DNA of 64,000 bases, taken from Spisula solida. Its lineage: Eukaryota; Mollusca; Bivalvia; Venerida; Mactridae. The position numbers and the translations under genes are program-made. Shown here in pieces: positions 11,966-22,907 of this stretch (positions within the stretch are counted from its first letter, which is position 1; every line of letters begins with the position of its first letter). The stretch lies in assembly GCA_947247005.1 (NCBI GenBank), contig OX365959.1:33500148-33564147 (forward strand), in the 5' to 3' direction. The notes beneath the pieces were generated by a model. The model ran no database searches and was not told the DNA's origin. It saw only the letters and a program-made list of their open reading frames with translations.

Positions 11966-12720
11966 TGTATGTCAAAATCACCCAGTTAAAGTCAATTTTC
12001 AGACATTCGACCGACTGTACATTTACTCATTGAGTCTCACGTCAGCTGTTACACTCGCTCGGCGCTGTTGGCATTTTGGTAAGTGTGACAGATGGATTAT
12101 TCTTGCTCAGAGAAATTAAGCAGTGGTCCAGAAGGGGATTGAACCGGGGACCTCTCGATCACGAAGCGCGCACCCTACATCTAGGCTCCCCACAGGTATC
12201 ATTGTAATTCACGCAGCTGTTTTTTTTATCTTTTAAAACATGACCTTATTGATGACAATTAGATAAACCAAGATAGTCTGGTGATGCCAGATACAGAACC
12301 CTTCGCTTGAGACAATCATATATTTCGTTATGACCTCTCTAAAACGTCACCAAAACGACAACATAAAACTGAGGAACCGAAAATTTGGCATATATTCGTG
12401 TTGTATAAGAATGCATTTCGCTAATGATTCACTTTTTGGGAAAGAATCAAAGATAAAGTTATACTAAATCACTCGGCCCATGGCGTGTATGATGCTGTAC
12501 TACTAGCCGCCTTAGCCGCACCCTCGCCTCCAAGACTTCTAGCTGGGGTCCGGTATAATACCCACAGCCTATTAGGCATAGGATTCTATTTCCGGATACC
12601 TACACATGTATAAATATGTGCATATGAACAAACAAAGCAACTTTGAAATAATGAAATCAAAATTAATGGTTGTTCCTGAGATTATTGAAAAAAGATATAT
12701 TCGTGCGTCTTAAAAATTCC
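11966..12720. other. E2 interior with a tRNA-like head, otherwise no gene seen
   Basis: Apart from the tRNA-like segment at 12,125-12,205, I see no coding or structural feature. Confidence 0.4.
12125..12205 (-). mobile_element. tRNA-like head of a SINE
   Basis: Read on the minus strand, GGAGCCTAGATGTAGGGTGC (A-box-like) is followed about 25 bases later by GGTTCAATCCCC (B box). The ends do not form an acceptor stem, so this is a SINE head or pseudo-tRNA. Confidence 0.5.
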
Positions 12721-12721
12721 C

Positions 12722-13223
12722 ATTTAATTAGATATCAGTTGTCATAGATTCCTGACCAATTTTGGACTTCAAAGTGAAAATCTATCAATGCTATGTATAT
12801 AATGGATGCCTAGAATTATCCTCTAAATATAACAAACAAAACATGCCTAAATACAAATCCCAATCAGAATTGAAAGAGAAACAATAATGACAAAAAGTGA
12901 AAAATATCAAAATTTTCTTAGAATATCATAAATTTCGAACTAATAACTTTATTATAATATTAATATGTATACATCAACATATGTGGGGTTGAAATACGAA
13001 CATTTTAAGATATATTGCAAGCCGATAGCCCTATTGAGTGAGGAATAATTCAAGTTTTCCCAAAGCTTATGATTGCTCAAAATAATGGCGGCCATCTTTA
13101 AAGATGGACGCCAAAAGGTCATTTGGCAAAGTGACCCGCAAATCCATCAACCGTTTTCGGACTGCTGAGATATCAAGCTTACTGAAAATCATTGTTGGAT
13201 CTGTTCACCTCTTTGGTAATGAA
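12722..13223 (-). repeat. E2 right inverted arm
   Basis: This is the reverse complement of 8,277-8,785. The open frame 13,104-13,433 runs across this arm into its flank and is not treated as a gene. Confidence 0.85.
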
Positions 13224-13600
13224 CCTTCAATTTTCAAGGCCTGGGACATGGACTATAAATGTTTTTTCTTTTTATGGTTTTCAATCGGACTTCATAATGT
13301 TGTATTTACAGAACTGCGACCGATTTTGTGCTGTACCGTTTTCTACAAATACAAATGGAGAGCGAGACTCAGGTTCCTTAACTTAACTAAAGCCCATACA
13401 GCTAACAGACACATTGCTAAAAACATGACTTAACGACGCATTTGGGTTACTTGTCCCAGTTCCACGGGAATCAACATACGAAAGCTTTATAGTGTAAAAT
13501 ATTCTTTCCTTTTTCAGCTACAAAATATTGCAAAATATAATAAAAACATATCAGAACAATATCCGACTTTAGTGGAACTTATTTCAGAAGCAAACTATCA
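13224..13600. other. Flank between E2 and resumed C1, no gene seen
   Basis: This interval has no counterpart in C2 or C3. It is AT-rich and without recognisable features. Confidence 0.4.
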
Positions 13601-13905
13601 AAATGCTGAATAAAAGGTTGGTTCACGTTTTAAGTAGATCTATTTCTGCAAGTTTAAAATTCAGAAAATATAAATGCTTGATGTCTAATAACTAGTTTGA
13701 AAAATACGCTGTAATGTTATACAATTTCCACAACTACCTATACATGATTGAACTAACAGACGCTAGCAGATATCCAATGGAATCTAAGTAAAGTAATTGC
13801 GTCGGCTTCTTCAATTTTCTAGTTTTAGTATCGGCATTCCGTGTCTACATTAAAACCTTGATAGTTAGAAGACGGTAAATAAATTTAATTTTAGTCAAGA
13901 TACGG
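13601..13905. repeat. Unit C1, second segment
   Basis: Matches 48,443-48,745 in C3 and 35,400-35,690 in C2. Shared words include GTAGATCTATT, CGTCGGCTTCTTC, GTTTTAGTATCGGC and AAAACCTTGATA. Confidence 0.75.
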
Positions 13906-14469
13906 AAATATTTAAGCAGGAATATTTTCTAGGACGCTTCATATACAATTTGTTCTGAACTACCTTGCATAAGCGTGGCGAAAGCACGACCAGACTCCCT
14001 TGCGATAATTAAACATCTCGTCAAGAGATGCTGTGCAACAAAACAATCCGAATTGACTATGTGTTACAATTGCAACTCCTCTTATAGAGATAACTGTTAT
14101 TTCTGTCAGAACGAAATATTTTCTCGCATCACGTTTAAAGTTAAATGTCGCTCTCAGTTATTACTTGCAGAGTGTAAACAGAGACAAATTGTGTGCATAC
14201 ATACTAGGTCGTACAGACGAACATTTAATGAGTATCATTGGCACTTGCTTGTATCCTCAGTTCTTATTAGAAAATTTCAAATTCCTAAATGCATTATATC
14301 AGTAATCGAATGACCATTTCCTCACATGTTTAGTTTTTAATTTCGTTTTGTTCAAACTAAATAAACCAAATGAGGTAAAATGCCCGGTGGTGCTACGACA
14401 CATACAGGTATAGACGTTGCTATAGAAATTTGATGCTGTGTTATACATATACTGATATTCACTGTCAGA
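13906..14469. other. C1-private interval with a small cysteine-rich open frame
   Basis: An open frame at 13,975-14,313 (112 codons) contains a C-x2-C-x7-C-x2-C spacing that could suggest a zinc ribbon. It has no homologue in C2 or C3, no clear start context and no second domain, so I do not call it a gene. Confidence 0.25.
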
Positions 14470-14605
14470 TTACATATTATTATTATTATACCATAATATA
14501 TAGCACTTTTATCATGTAATTACACGTTCAAAGTGCTTTACAATCACATTTAAGACATGGTTAAAACAATTTTACATAGATATATGCATGCAAACATAAC
14601 AGCAA

Positions 14606-14607
<2 letters not shown>

Positions 14608-14671
<64 letters not shown>
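14608..14671. repeat. (TA)n microsatellite
   Basis: About 32 uninterrupted TA dinucleotides lie in the 3' UTR of the LINE. Confidence 0.98.
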
Positions 14672-14672
<1 letters not shown>

Positions 14673-14711
14673 TTTAAGGCTAAAACCCTCCCTCAAATAC
14701 CCCATAAAATG

Positions 14712-14900
14712 GGTGTTTCAAGAGCAGCGTCACATACCACTGCCACGAGAAACTAACTCCAAAGGAATAGTGATACTTCCTTTAAGGAGGCAGGAGACCC
14801 CCGATTTATTTACTACTGTACTAGTGATTCAAGAACAGCGTCACATACCACTGCTACAAGAAACCTAAAGGTTTAAATGTACTACCTTTTAGGAGACCCT
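14712..14900 (-). repeat. Tandem duplication in LINE 3' UTR
   Basis: CAGCGTCACATACCACTGC, then a short run and AGGAGACCC, occurs at about 14,723 and again at about 14,835. Two roughly 110-bp copies therefore lie downstream of the LINE stop codon. Confidence 0.7.
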
Positions 14901-14919
14901 TAAAAAGTCAAACTAATCA

Positions 14920-15600
14920 TCAGCCAGAATATGCTTTGGTAAAACAGTGCGTTTTTAGCGCTTTCTTGAATGATGGTAGTGTTTTACTATCTCTGAGTGC
15001 TGTTGCCAGTGCATTCCAGAGCTTCGGTGCTGCAGCCATGAAACATCGATCACCGTACGATACAGTCCTCATCCTCGGCACAACTAGAAGAATAGAGTCA
15101 TTTTGTGACCTAAGCTGTCTTTGTGGAGTATATATTTCCAACATACTTCTGATGTAGCCTGGTGGCTTTCCATGTAGTGCTTTGTAAACATGATTCAATA
15201 CCTTGTACTCTACTCTGTATTGTACAGGTAACCAGTGAAGATCCTTCAGCACAGGAGTGATGTGGTTGTATCGCGGTATCCGTACGATGAGGCGGGCAGC
15301 TGTATTTTAAATATTTTGTAGTTTGTTCAAAATGGTTTTTGGGGAGCCGCACAGTAATGAGTTGCAATAATCCAGTCTTGATGTTACTAAAGAATTTATG
15401 AGGGATTTTGTTGCATAAACTGTCAAATATTGTCTGATTTGACCTATTTGTCGGATCTGCATGAAACAAGACCTGGAGACAGAGTTTACATGTTTATCCA
15501 TATTCAGGTGTGAATCCAACATGGCACCAAGGTTTCTCACCACTGATGATGGGCTGATCACAGCGTCACCAACTTTCACTGTGATATTTAGGCCAGTCAT
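14920..15600 (-). pseudogene. LINE ORF2 C-terminal fragment
   Basis: This piece corresponds to the end of the RT thumb region and the conserved C-terminal domain of CR1/L2/Jockey-type ORF2. It contains the VRNLGAMLDSHLNMDKHV block, SRLDYCNSLL, NTAARLI, LKDLHWLPV and APKLWNAL, all typical of that domain. An in-frame TAA at 15,307-15,309 interrupts it just before NTAARLI. The upstream palm motifs are absent because of the replaced block at 15,601-16,051. The sequence ends normally at a stop near 14,920. Confidence 0.85.
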
Positions 15601-16051
15601 TCTAGCCCAAAAATGGCCTTAACCTAGACAAAATTGCAAAAGTTTTGTTTTGAGTATTTTTAATTTTTTTAATGTCTAAACTACTACCAGGAAAAAATCC
15701 CCTGTTCAGAAAGTTGCGGAAGTACCTTTAAACGCGATTTTAAGAAGGTCACTATACTTTTCATTATTTTATTCCATGAAAATTTGGGTATAACAGTTTA
15801 TCAGTAGTTTAATGTTATACACACACGCAGGTTAAAATATCAAACCATGTTGTTGATAAAAGGAATTTACAAGCAAAATATTTTCAATAAACCATTTATT
15901 TCAATTTTTTAAGCAAATAATGTGAAAATGAAGGGGTAGATTTACCCCACCCACTTTTCAGAAAATATGATAATTATTTTTGTACCATAAAACTTGAATT
16001 AATTTCTTTATTTTGGGTAAACATATCTAAATGAGAGTGTTTTATAAGTCA
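15601..16051. other. Foreign AT-rich block replacing the LINE RT core
   Basis: The LINE reading frame stops at both edges and this 450-bp stretch has no coding similarity. Weak inverted words lie near 15,793 (CAGTTTATCAGTAG) and 16,052 (CAACTGATAAACAC). It could be an insertion accompanied by deletion, or a gene-conversion patch. Confidence 0.6.
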
Positions 16052-16534
16052 TCAACTGATAAACACAAGTGATGCATTGAAAAGTCGTGTTGATATTGGC
16101 AGTAGTTCATTTAAACAATCCTTCAACAACCATGTTGGAATTGGGTCAAGCTCACATGATTTACTAGGTGATCTATTTATCAGTTTCCGGATATCTTCTT
16201 CTGAAGTCGGAGAAAACTCAGATAGTTGCTCTTCTCGAAAAGGTGTGTCGAATTCAGCAGTGTCACCATGTTGGGTTGACTGAGTAGTGGAGGCAATTTC
16301 AGTTCGTATTCCTTCAATTTTGTTGATGAAGAAGTCACTGATGTCCTGTGCAAGCAACTTGGCCGATTTATTAGATGGTAACACCACTTCCTTAGCATCG
16401 CCCATCAGATGTTTAGTTATCTTAAACAACTCTTTCTGACCGCGACCACATGCCTCTACCTCATCTGCATAAAATGTTACTTTAGATTGTTTTAGCAATT
16501 TGTTGACTGCCGAACTGATTTCTATATATTTCAT
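16052..16534 (-). pseudogene. LINE ORF2 fragment: pre-RT linker and RT start
   Basis: The peptide includes FFINKIEGIR and then SKSCELDPIPTWLLKDCLNE, the conserved entry into the RT domain of CR1/Jockey-type elements. The frame ends immediately afterwards at the replaced block, so none of the catalytic motifs (including the DD pair) remain. It joins the endonuclease piece through a frameshift near 16,490. Confidence 0.85.
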
Positions 16535-17754
16535 GATCTATCGTTAATTTAGTGGTTCGCCATTTTTGCTCAAGTTTACGCCTCAGATGTTTGGCGTCAT
16601 GTAGATCTTCAGTGTACCAAGGACAAGAAGGTCTTAAAACAATGGTTTTAGATTTCAGGGGAGCATGTTTGTCAATGAGTGATGACAGTCCATGGGTATA
16701 CACCTCAACAAGTTCATCAACATCGGACATGTGCAGCCCGCTTTTCAAAACATCTGATGATTGAATGTCTTTTTTGAATTCATTGACATCAATCGAGTTT
16801 AGCTTTCTTAAATTCACAGTTTTTCTCACAGGAGCAGGTTTAGCAGCGCATGCTTTAAATACTACTGCAAAATGGTCACGTGACGTCTTTCCATTGTTAT
16901 CAGGGAGTCCAGGGTCCGATATTTCAACTTGTGAAACAGTAGTGTCATTATCTCTGGTGATAACCACATCCAATGTGTGTCCAGCCACATGAGTTGCCCC
17001 AGTTACATGCTGCTGCATGCCGCAAGATTCAAGTACACTGGTGAACTTGTTAGACTCTGGGTTTGAAAGGGTGTCAAGGTGGATGTTTACATCCCCAACA
17101 ATAATGATGTTACTTTCTGTAGTTACAAGTTTGGCCAGGAATGATGGCCACTCATTTTCCAGGAAAGTACATGTCTTAAGACCGTTTTTACGATAAGCCG
17201 ATGGCCTATACACCACAGCCAGACGCAGAGAATAGTTCTTAGTGGTTACAATGCATTCCATGTGTTCAAAAGCGGTAAAAACTTTATCATTGGTAGAAGC
17301 TGGAGGCTAAGAGTGGTTTTGTACACAACTGCTACTCCTCCACCGCGTCCACAACGAGGGACATGCTTGATTTTGTAGCCAATTGGGACAAGCTCCGCAA
17401 TGCATGATTTGTCGGACGGACCCCTAGCCATGTTTCAGTCACAGCAACAATATCATAATCATTAGATGATATATAATCTGAAAGGGCAAGACTCTTGTTT
17501 TTGACTGACCTTGGGTTTATACAACACACTTTAATATAAGTTTGACCTTTGCATACAGTGATAGATTCAAATTTGATCTTCTTCAGATCATGATGTTTTG
17601 GTTCATTTTCGGTTTTAGAATCTGTTTTAAGAGATGAAATTGGCATTACAGTAGTTATTTCTTGGGGGAGTGTTTGAATGTTCTGTAAATTTACACCTTC
17701 ATTCAGACCCCATGTTCGTTTATATTGACCCCCTCTAGTACCCCTGAACTTCAA
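16482..17754 (-). pseudogene. LINE AP-endonuclease remnant, frameshifted
   Basis: The first part (17,332-17,754) has INPRSVKNK and VTETWLG, the N-terminal metal-binding blocks of APE-type endonucleases. A frameshift near 17,427 leads to a second piece with GRGGGVAVVY. Another frameshift near 17,270 leads to 16,482-17,261 with YRPSAYR, GDVN (residues 56-59) and RDHFAVVF (SDH changed to RDH at 128-130). In life it would nick target DNA for target-primed reverse transcription. Three frames over one domain show inactivation. Confidence 0.85.
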
Positions 17755-17760
17755 TATTCC

Positions 17761-18265
17761 TCACTGTTTTATTGTTGTAAATACATGAGGATCAGGTTTT
17801 GCATGTGATTATTTCCTAATCTCACACAGGCTATACCTATTATATTGTATAATCCCTGGTATACAATGACCCATTTTATGCCTGAGGCAAATACACTTTT
17901 ATGATTTCAGGTAGATATTCAAAAATAGTATCATAAAACTCCAAATATCACAAAATTCACAAATATATACTAGACCAAAAATACATAAATACAAAAAGAA
18001 TACTTCCATAAACAGTTACAGCAAATTCCACAGGAATCACTGCAGTAATTCTGTTGATTTTAATCCAAAATCACACAGCACAAAAAGTTGCAGCCGACAC
18101 CTGGCGCCCACAGTCTTTTCATTACATGTTGTAAATAATATTTTCTATCTTGCCGTTGATATGTATATCATAGTTATGTTCTTGTATAAATATGTTGTCA
18201 TGCAAACTACATGTATATATCTCCAGAAAATGGAGGCAATAAAGTTATATACATTGACCTAATAG
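17761..18265. other. LINE upstream flank with an LTR-like segment
   Basis: No coding signal. The segment at 18,127-18,253 starts TGTTG and ends ACA, and contains TATAAATA (18,185) and AATAAA (18,238), which is the layout of a very short solo LTR. No target duplication is seen, so the LTR reading is weak. C1 homology resumes at about 18,266. Confidence 0.3.
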
Positions 18266-18754
18266 TATGTTTTATGGCGTCGTTGTAATCTAGCATAACG
18301 TATCTGCACTTATATTTGTAATTCTAGTTTAAAAATGTCTGTATGATTGATGCGCTAAATATCCCCGTAGTATTTTAAATGCCACTTGCGCCTCTGTAAA
18401 CCATGCAGAATTAATTGATTGAACATTCACGGATGTGCAATCTTTGTTCCATATTTATACCTAAGCATAAAGAGAGACAGTTATTTTAGTACGTACTGTC
18501 TGATCGGTCTTATGGAGTTTGGAGGCAAATACACGGAATTGTTCATGCAAATGTGATGATAATAGAGTTATGGTTTCGACTTTTTTGTATTTCCGTGTTT
18601 TCGACTCACCGACACTTTAGAACCTTACATAGTCAATCAAGAAGCACTTGCCGTCATAAGCATGATATGCAAACGCATAAACAGTATATGTACAGCTTCG
18701 ACAGGAAGTCACTCAAGATTCGTTCGTACTGTTTAGAAACACCGATTGGATTAG
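18266..18754. repeat. Unit C1, third segment
   Basis: Matches 35,810-36,240 in C2 and partly 48,770-48,855 in C3. Shared words include GATTGATGYGCTAAATAT, TGAACATTCACGGA, GTGCAATCTTTGTTCC and TTTTAGTACGTACTGTCT. Confidence 0.75.
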
Positions 18755-18756
18755 TA

Positions 18757-19022
18757 GGCCAGTAGAATAGTTGAAAGCTGGAGAAAAACTTCTGATGTTA
18801 TCAAACTCTTCGGTTTTCTACTCCCCTAGGGTCCCAGAACACCAGAAAAAAGTCCCAAACAATAACTCTTGGAAAACTTTTGACGACTTTTTGAAGTTTT
18901 GCATAATAACGCGTCTAAAATAATATTTGGGGATTTTCTTGAAAATCTAAAAGTGGCCGAAGTGTATTATGTAGGTTATCAAACTGACCAGTGAGAAGCC
19001 AGGAACTCAATTCAAGTAGAAC
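18757..19022 (+). repeat. E3 left inverted arm
   Basis: The arm pairs with 22,385-22,661. Its inner end is at GGAACTCAATTC. Confidence 0.8.
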
Positions 19023-19269
19023 TTTTTATTTATATGCAATACCGAAAGATACCGGCACACAAATGTATCTTTTTTGCTTTAGAATGACAATTTGTTCACA
19101 TCTCGTTCAACTTGCCTATTAGTCCAGTCAAATTAGTAGTAAAAGTACAACAAAATGCTACAGAAACTTTTTGTGTTTTACAGAAAGGTAACCATAATTA
19201 TGCTGATCAACAGAAAAAATATGAAGGGACAGTTCTAAAATCCAAGATGGTGTCCGAGATGGCTGCCAT

Positions 19270-19662
19270 GAATTGCATAATATATTATATATACCAGATT
19301 TATATAGCGCCCTTTTCATACCAACGCACGTTCATAGGCCTTTCACATAGATATCTGACCAGAGAAACAGGCTGAGAGAAAGCCTCCGAAGGAAGAAAGA
19401 GACATCAGATACAGGCATGTCCAGCGCTGACGAAGTGCGACTTATTTCGAATAGACAGCTGAGTTCTTTACTGTGCCCGGTGTTAAGCACCGATACACAG
19501 CTTCCTGGCACCTTTACCCAGATACTTAGCAGTCCATAGGGTCAAATATAGCGGGCAATTACTACGAATAGAATTTCAGAAATGTCAAGTTCCGATGCCG
19601 GGGATTGAACCCACGACATCTGGATTGACAGTCCAGTGCATTGCCACTGAGCTATCTCCGCT
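19270..19662 (-). mobile_element. tRNA-derived SINE with LINE-like 3' tail, minus strand
   Basis: Read on the minus strand, the head is GATAGCTCAGTGGCAATGC (A-box region), an Asp-like GTC anticodon context and GGTTCAATCCCC (B box). The body includes GGTGCTTAACACCGGGCACA. The 3' tail, GAACGTGCG...AAAAGGGCGCTATATAAAT, closely parallels the 3' end of the LINE at 14,500-14,550. This is expected if the SINE is copied by that LINE family. It is fairly complete and lies inside E3. Confidence 0.75.
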
Positions 19663-19689
19663 TATATAACTACCAAAAATGAATGTGGT

Positions 19690-21370
19690 ACTTCCATATA
19701 TAGATATAATGATACTTATGGAGGATGCATTATCATTGGGAATTGTCACCCTAGTCCCTATCGGGGACCCACCAGTGTGTATGAAACTGTCATCCTAGAC
19801 CCTATCGGGGACTCTTCGGTATTGGGAACTGTTATTCTATGCACTATGGGGGACAACCAGGGTAGGGAACTGCCATCCTAGACCCTATGGAGGACTCATC
19901 AATGTTGGAAACTGTCATCCAGAACCCTATAGAAGACTCTTCGGTGTAGGGAACTGTCATCCTAGACCCTATGGATGATTCATTAGTGTTGGGAACTGTC
20001 ATCCTATGTACTATAGGGACTCACTAGTGTAGGAAACTGTCATCCTATGCAAGACTCATCAGTGTAGGAAAGACACACTAGTGTTGGAAACTACCATCCT
20101 AAGTACTATGTGGGGACTCACCAATGTAGGGAACTGTCATCATAGGCCCTTTGCTAACTCTTCATTGGTAGTTTCAGTCATCGTAGGTCCTAAGTGGGAC
20201 CCACATATTTTGGAAGCTGTCACCCTAAGCCCTAAGGGGACCCGCCAATGTCGTGAGCTGTCATCCTATGCCCTAAGGGGGACCCACCAGTGTTTTTGGA
20301 GCTTTCATCCTAGGCCCTAAAGGGAACCTACCAATGTTGTGAGCTACCATCCTAGGTCCTAAGGGGACCTATCAGTGTTGGAAGCTGTCGTCTTAAGCCC
20401 TAAGGGGGGAGCCATCAATGTTGTAAGATGGCATCTTAGGTCATAAGGGGAACCCACCCGTATTGGGAGCTGTCAACATTAGCCCTCAGGGGAACCCATC
20501 AGTGTTAGAAACTGTCATCTTAAGCCCTAAGGTGGCCCACCCGTGTTGGAAGCTGTCGTCCTTGGTCCTTAGGGGGGGGGGGCCATCAGTGTTATGTGCT
20601 ATTATCCTAGGCCCTACGGAGGACCCAACAATGTTATGAGTTACCATCCCAGGCCCTATGGAAGACTTACCAGTGTTGGCAACGATCACCCTAGTCTATT
20701 GGTGACTTTTCGGTCTATTAAGGACTCATCAGTGTTGTAAGCAGTCACCCAATGTCCTCTGGGGGACTTATACACCATGGGGATAATCAATGAAAGCCTT
20801 ATCATAAGGCTTTTGGAGATTATTCAGTGTTAGGAGAAATCATACAATGCCCTCGCAGGGACTCATCGGTGTTTGAAGCAACCGTATTAGGGTCTATGAA
20901 GGACTCATCAGTGTTAGCTACATGTACAGCCATCCTTTGGTGTATGGGTGACTCATCAGAGCTGGAAGCAATCATCCCAGGCCTTATGTTGAGAAGTAAT
21001 CCTAGGTATTATGGGGGGCTCGACAATGTTGGAACTGTCATCCTAGGTACTGAGGGGACTCATCAGTGCAGAGAACATTAATTCTAGGTCCTATGTCGGG
21101 AACAGTCATCCAAGGTATTATGGGGACTCAACAGTGCAGGGAACAGTCACCCTAGGTACTAGGGGTTCAACAAGCGTTGGAGATATTTATGTAGGCCCTA
21201 TGGAAATAGTGTAGCGCACAGACAATCCAAGACTCATCAGTGCAGGGATTAGTCCATTGGTGACTCGCATAGGTTGGGAATAGTGATCATAGACCCTTCT
21301 TGGGACTCACAAGTGTTTGAAACAGTCATTGTAAGTGTCATTAGGTAAACACCAGTGTTAGGAACAGTCA
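19690..21370. repeat. Degenerate 40-43 bp satellite in E3
   Basis: About forty units share the scaffold GTCATCCTAGGCCCTATGGG GGACTCATCAGTGTTGGGAA (split here for length). Units vary at many positions and in length. A run of 11 G lies at 20,572-20,582. The array continues after a non-repeat break at 21,640-21,780. Confidence 0.85.
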
Positions 21371-22384
21371 TGTTAGCCGGCCATATTTATAAAGGACTCA
21401 TAAGGAGTAGTAAAAACAAGCTATATTGTGGAATCAAGTTCAATCAAAACTGCTTAGAGCTGCCATCAAATGCACAATGGATAATTCAGAACTGTTGCTT
21501 ACACACATTTAATGCTATATATATATTAATAATAATAATAACAACTTCATTTATTGTGGATGGCATATTTGGTTCTAGAGTAATTTTCAAGAATAACTAT
21601 TTTCAATATGGTCCACAATATGGCACTCTCCTGTAGGGTGCTCAATAGGGATTCATCAATGTTGGTTTGAGCCATGTGAGGCCCTATGTGATGCTCACCT
21701 ATGTACATAACAGTCATTGTAGGCCCTATGTGGAATCAGCAGTATAGGAATAGCCATCCTAGGTACTAGGAGTTATTTACTGATGTCCCAAGCATGCACA
21801 CAAACACATAGAATACTAAAAATAATTATATACTAAGCAACACAGCAAGAAAGCTATTTAACCAATAGAACATTGGCTTTAAAATAAGAATACTTTGTGG
21901 AAATACATGTATCATTGTTTGGTTATTTCGTATTTTATCCTTGAATGACATTGACCCTCAATTACTTAGTGTTGCAGGATCCAGGTACACTATAATTAGC
22001 ATAAGTACTACATATACCAACATATAAAAACAATGGTGTACATAAATATTTTGTATACAGCTAACAACACGTAAATCTGTCACATTATAACATCACCTTA
22101 CCTCGGAAAAACAGGGAAGGCCCCGTTAGGATAGTACATGTACTTATATACAAACCAAACGAAACCCCATGCACTGCAGACATTGATATTGTTCCCATAC
22201 CATAAAACTGGTTGCCTTCATCACTAGTTTTAACATTGTGATCTGCATTATCACAAGTCCATTGTGTGACACAATAGTATCTGGACTTTTAAATTCGTAG
22301 TAATGACGTAAGTATTTTTATCATTTTTTTATTTTCTTTTGCCCTGTAATCACTATGTATTGCATGTACAGCAATATTTATAAC
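21371..22384. other. E3 interior after the satellite
   Basis: A ~260-bp AT-rich break (21,378-21,640) is followed by a few more satellite units (21,640-21,780), then unremarkable AT-rich DNA to the right arm. No gene seen. Confidence 0.5.
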
Positions 22385-22661
22385 GGATTTGAGTTCCTGA
22401 CATCTTTCTGGTCAAGTTGATATGCTACATGTCATACTCCATGCTAACTTTATCATTTTCAAAACTTTCAGAAAACTACTCGTTGGCGCCTAACATGTGT
22501 ATTATGCAAAACTTAAAAATGTCGTCAAAAAGTTTCCCCATGAGTTTTTCTTTGGGATTTTTTCTGTGATACTGTTGACCCTGGAGAATACAAAATTGAA
22601 GAGTTTGATAACATCATAATTTTTCCCCAGGTCATCCCATTTTGGTGTTCTTCTACTGGCC
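22385..22661 (-). repeat. E3 right inverted arm
   Basis: This is the reverse complement of 18,757-19,022. It ends TTCTACTGGCC followed by TA. Confidence 0.8.
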
Positions 22662-22907
22662 TATAGAGACAATACTATCTGATATTGATATCGTAACTCT
22701 GTTAGTGCTGTGTATTGAAAATATCCATGAATCATACGATTAGTTAATGCATATTTAGTTATATCTGATAATGTTTACTACTTATTTGCCTCGCAGTCTG
22801 ATCGGTCTTATGGAGATAATTCAATATTTCCCGCCTTATACCTCGTGTACTGTAGTGACAACGACCATATCAGCGTCATTTGAGCAACTTTTGTTTTAGT
22901 TGTTTCG

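Larger units (their letters stand above)
8277..13223. mobile_element. E2: 4.9-kb element with ~510-bp terminal inverted repeats
   Basis: Positions 8,277-8,785 and 12,722-13,223 are reverse complements, with few differences in most stretches. They share TTCATTACC at the outer ends, CCATCTTTAAAGATGG and TTCACTTTTTGTCATTATT. The interior has a SINE-like copy, two degenerate 40-43 bp satellites and a minus-strand tRNA-like head, with no transposase. Together with E1 it makes up nearly all the extra DNA that separates C1 segments at 1,668 and 13,600. It resembles foldback-type elements. Confidence 0.6.
14470..17760 (-). mobile_element. Broken LINE (CR1/L2/Jockey-like), minus strand
   Basis: In element orientation there are remnants of an AP-type endonuclease, the linker before RT, the start of RT, a foreign ~450-bp block replacing the RT core, the C-terminal region and a 3' UTR. 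The UTR ends in AAGTGCTATATATTATGG plus an ATA-repeat tail (about 14,476-14,492). Several frameshifts and a stop show it is dead. The element interrupts C1, since C2 and C3 have no equivalent. The order and the LHWLPV-type C-terminal motif fit the CR1/L2/Jockey group. Confidence 0.85.
18757..22661. mobile_element. E3: 3.9-kb element with ~270-bp terminal inverted repeats
   Basis: The arms 18,757-19,022 and 22,385-22,661 are reverse complements, starting GGCCAGTAGAA and sharing ATGATGTTATCAAACTCTTC-like and AGTTTTGCATAAT words. A TA dinucleotide flanks each end (18,755-18,756 and 22,662-22,663), consistent with a TA target-site duplication. The interior holds a SINE and a 2-kb degenerate 42-bp satellite, with no transposase. 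It is a third example of the long-TIR plus satellite layout of E2. Confidence 0.65.

Noticed and set aside
13104..13433. 109-codon open frame as a gene
   Set aside because: It begins inside the E2 inverted arm, crosses its outer edge and shows no domain.
13975..14313. Zinc-ribbon protein
   Set aside because: Four cysteines in suggestive spacing only; no counterpart in C2 or C3 and no further support.
19590..19662. Functional tRNA-Asp gene
   Set aside because: The head continues directly into a SINE body and tail, and the acceptor stem does not close.
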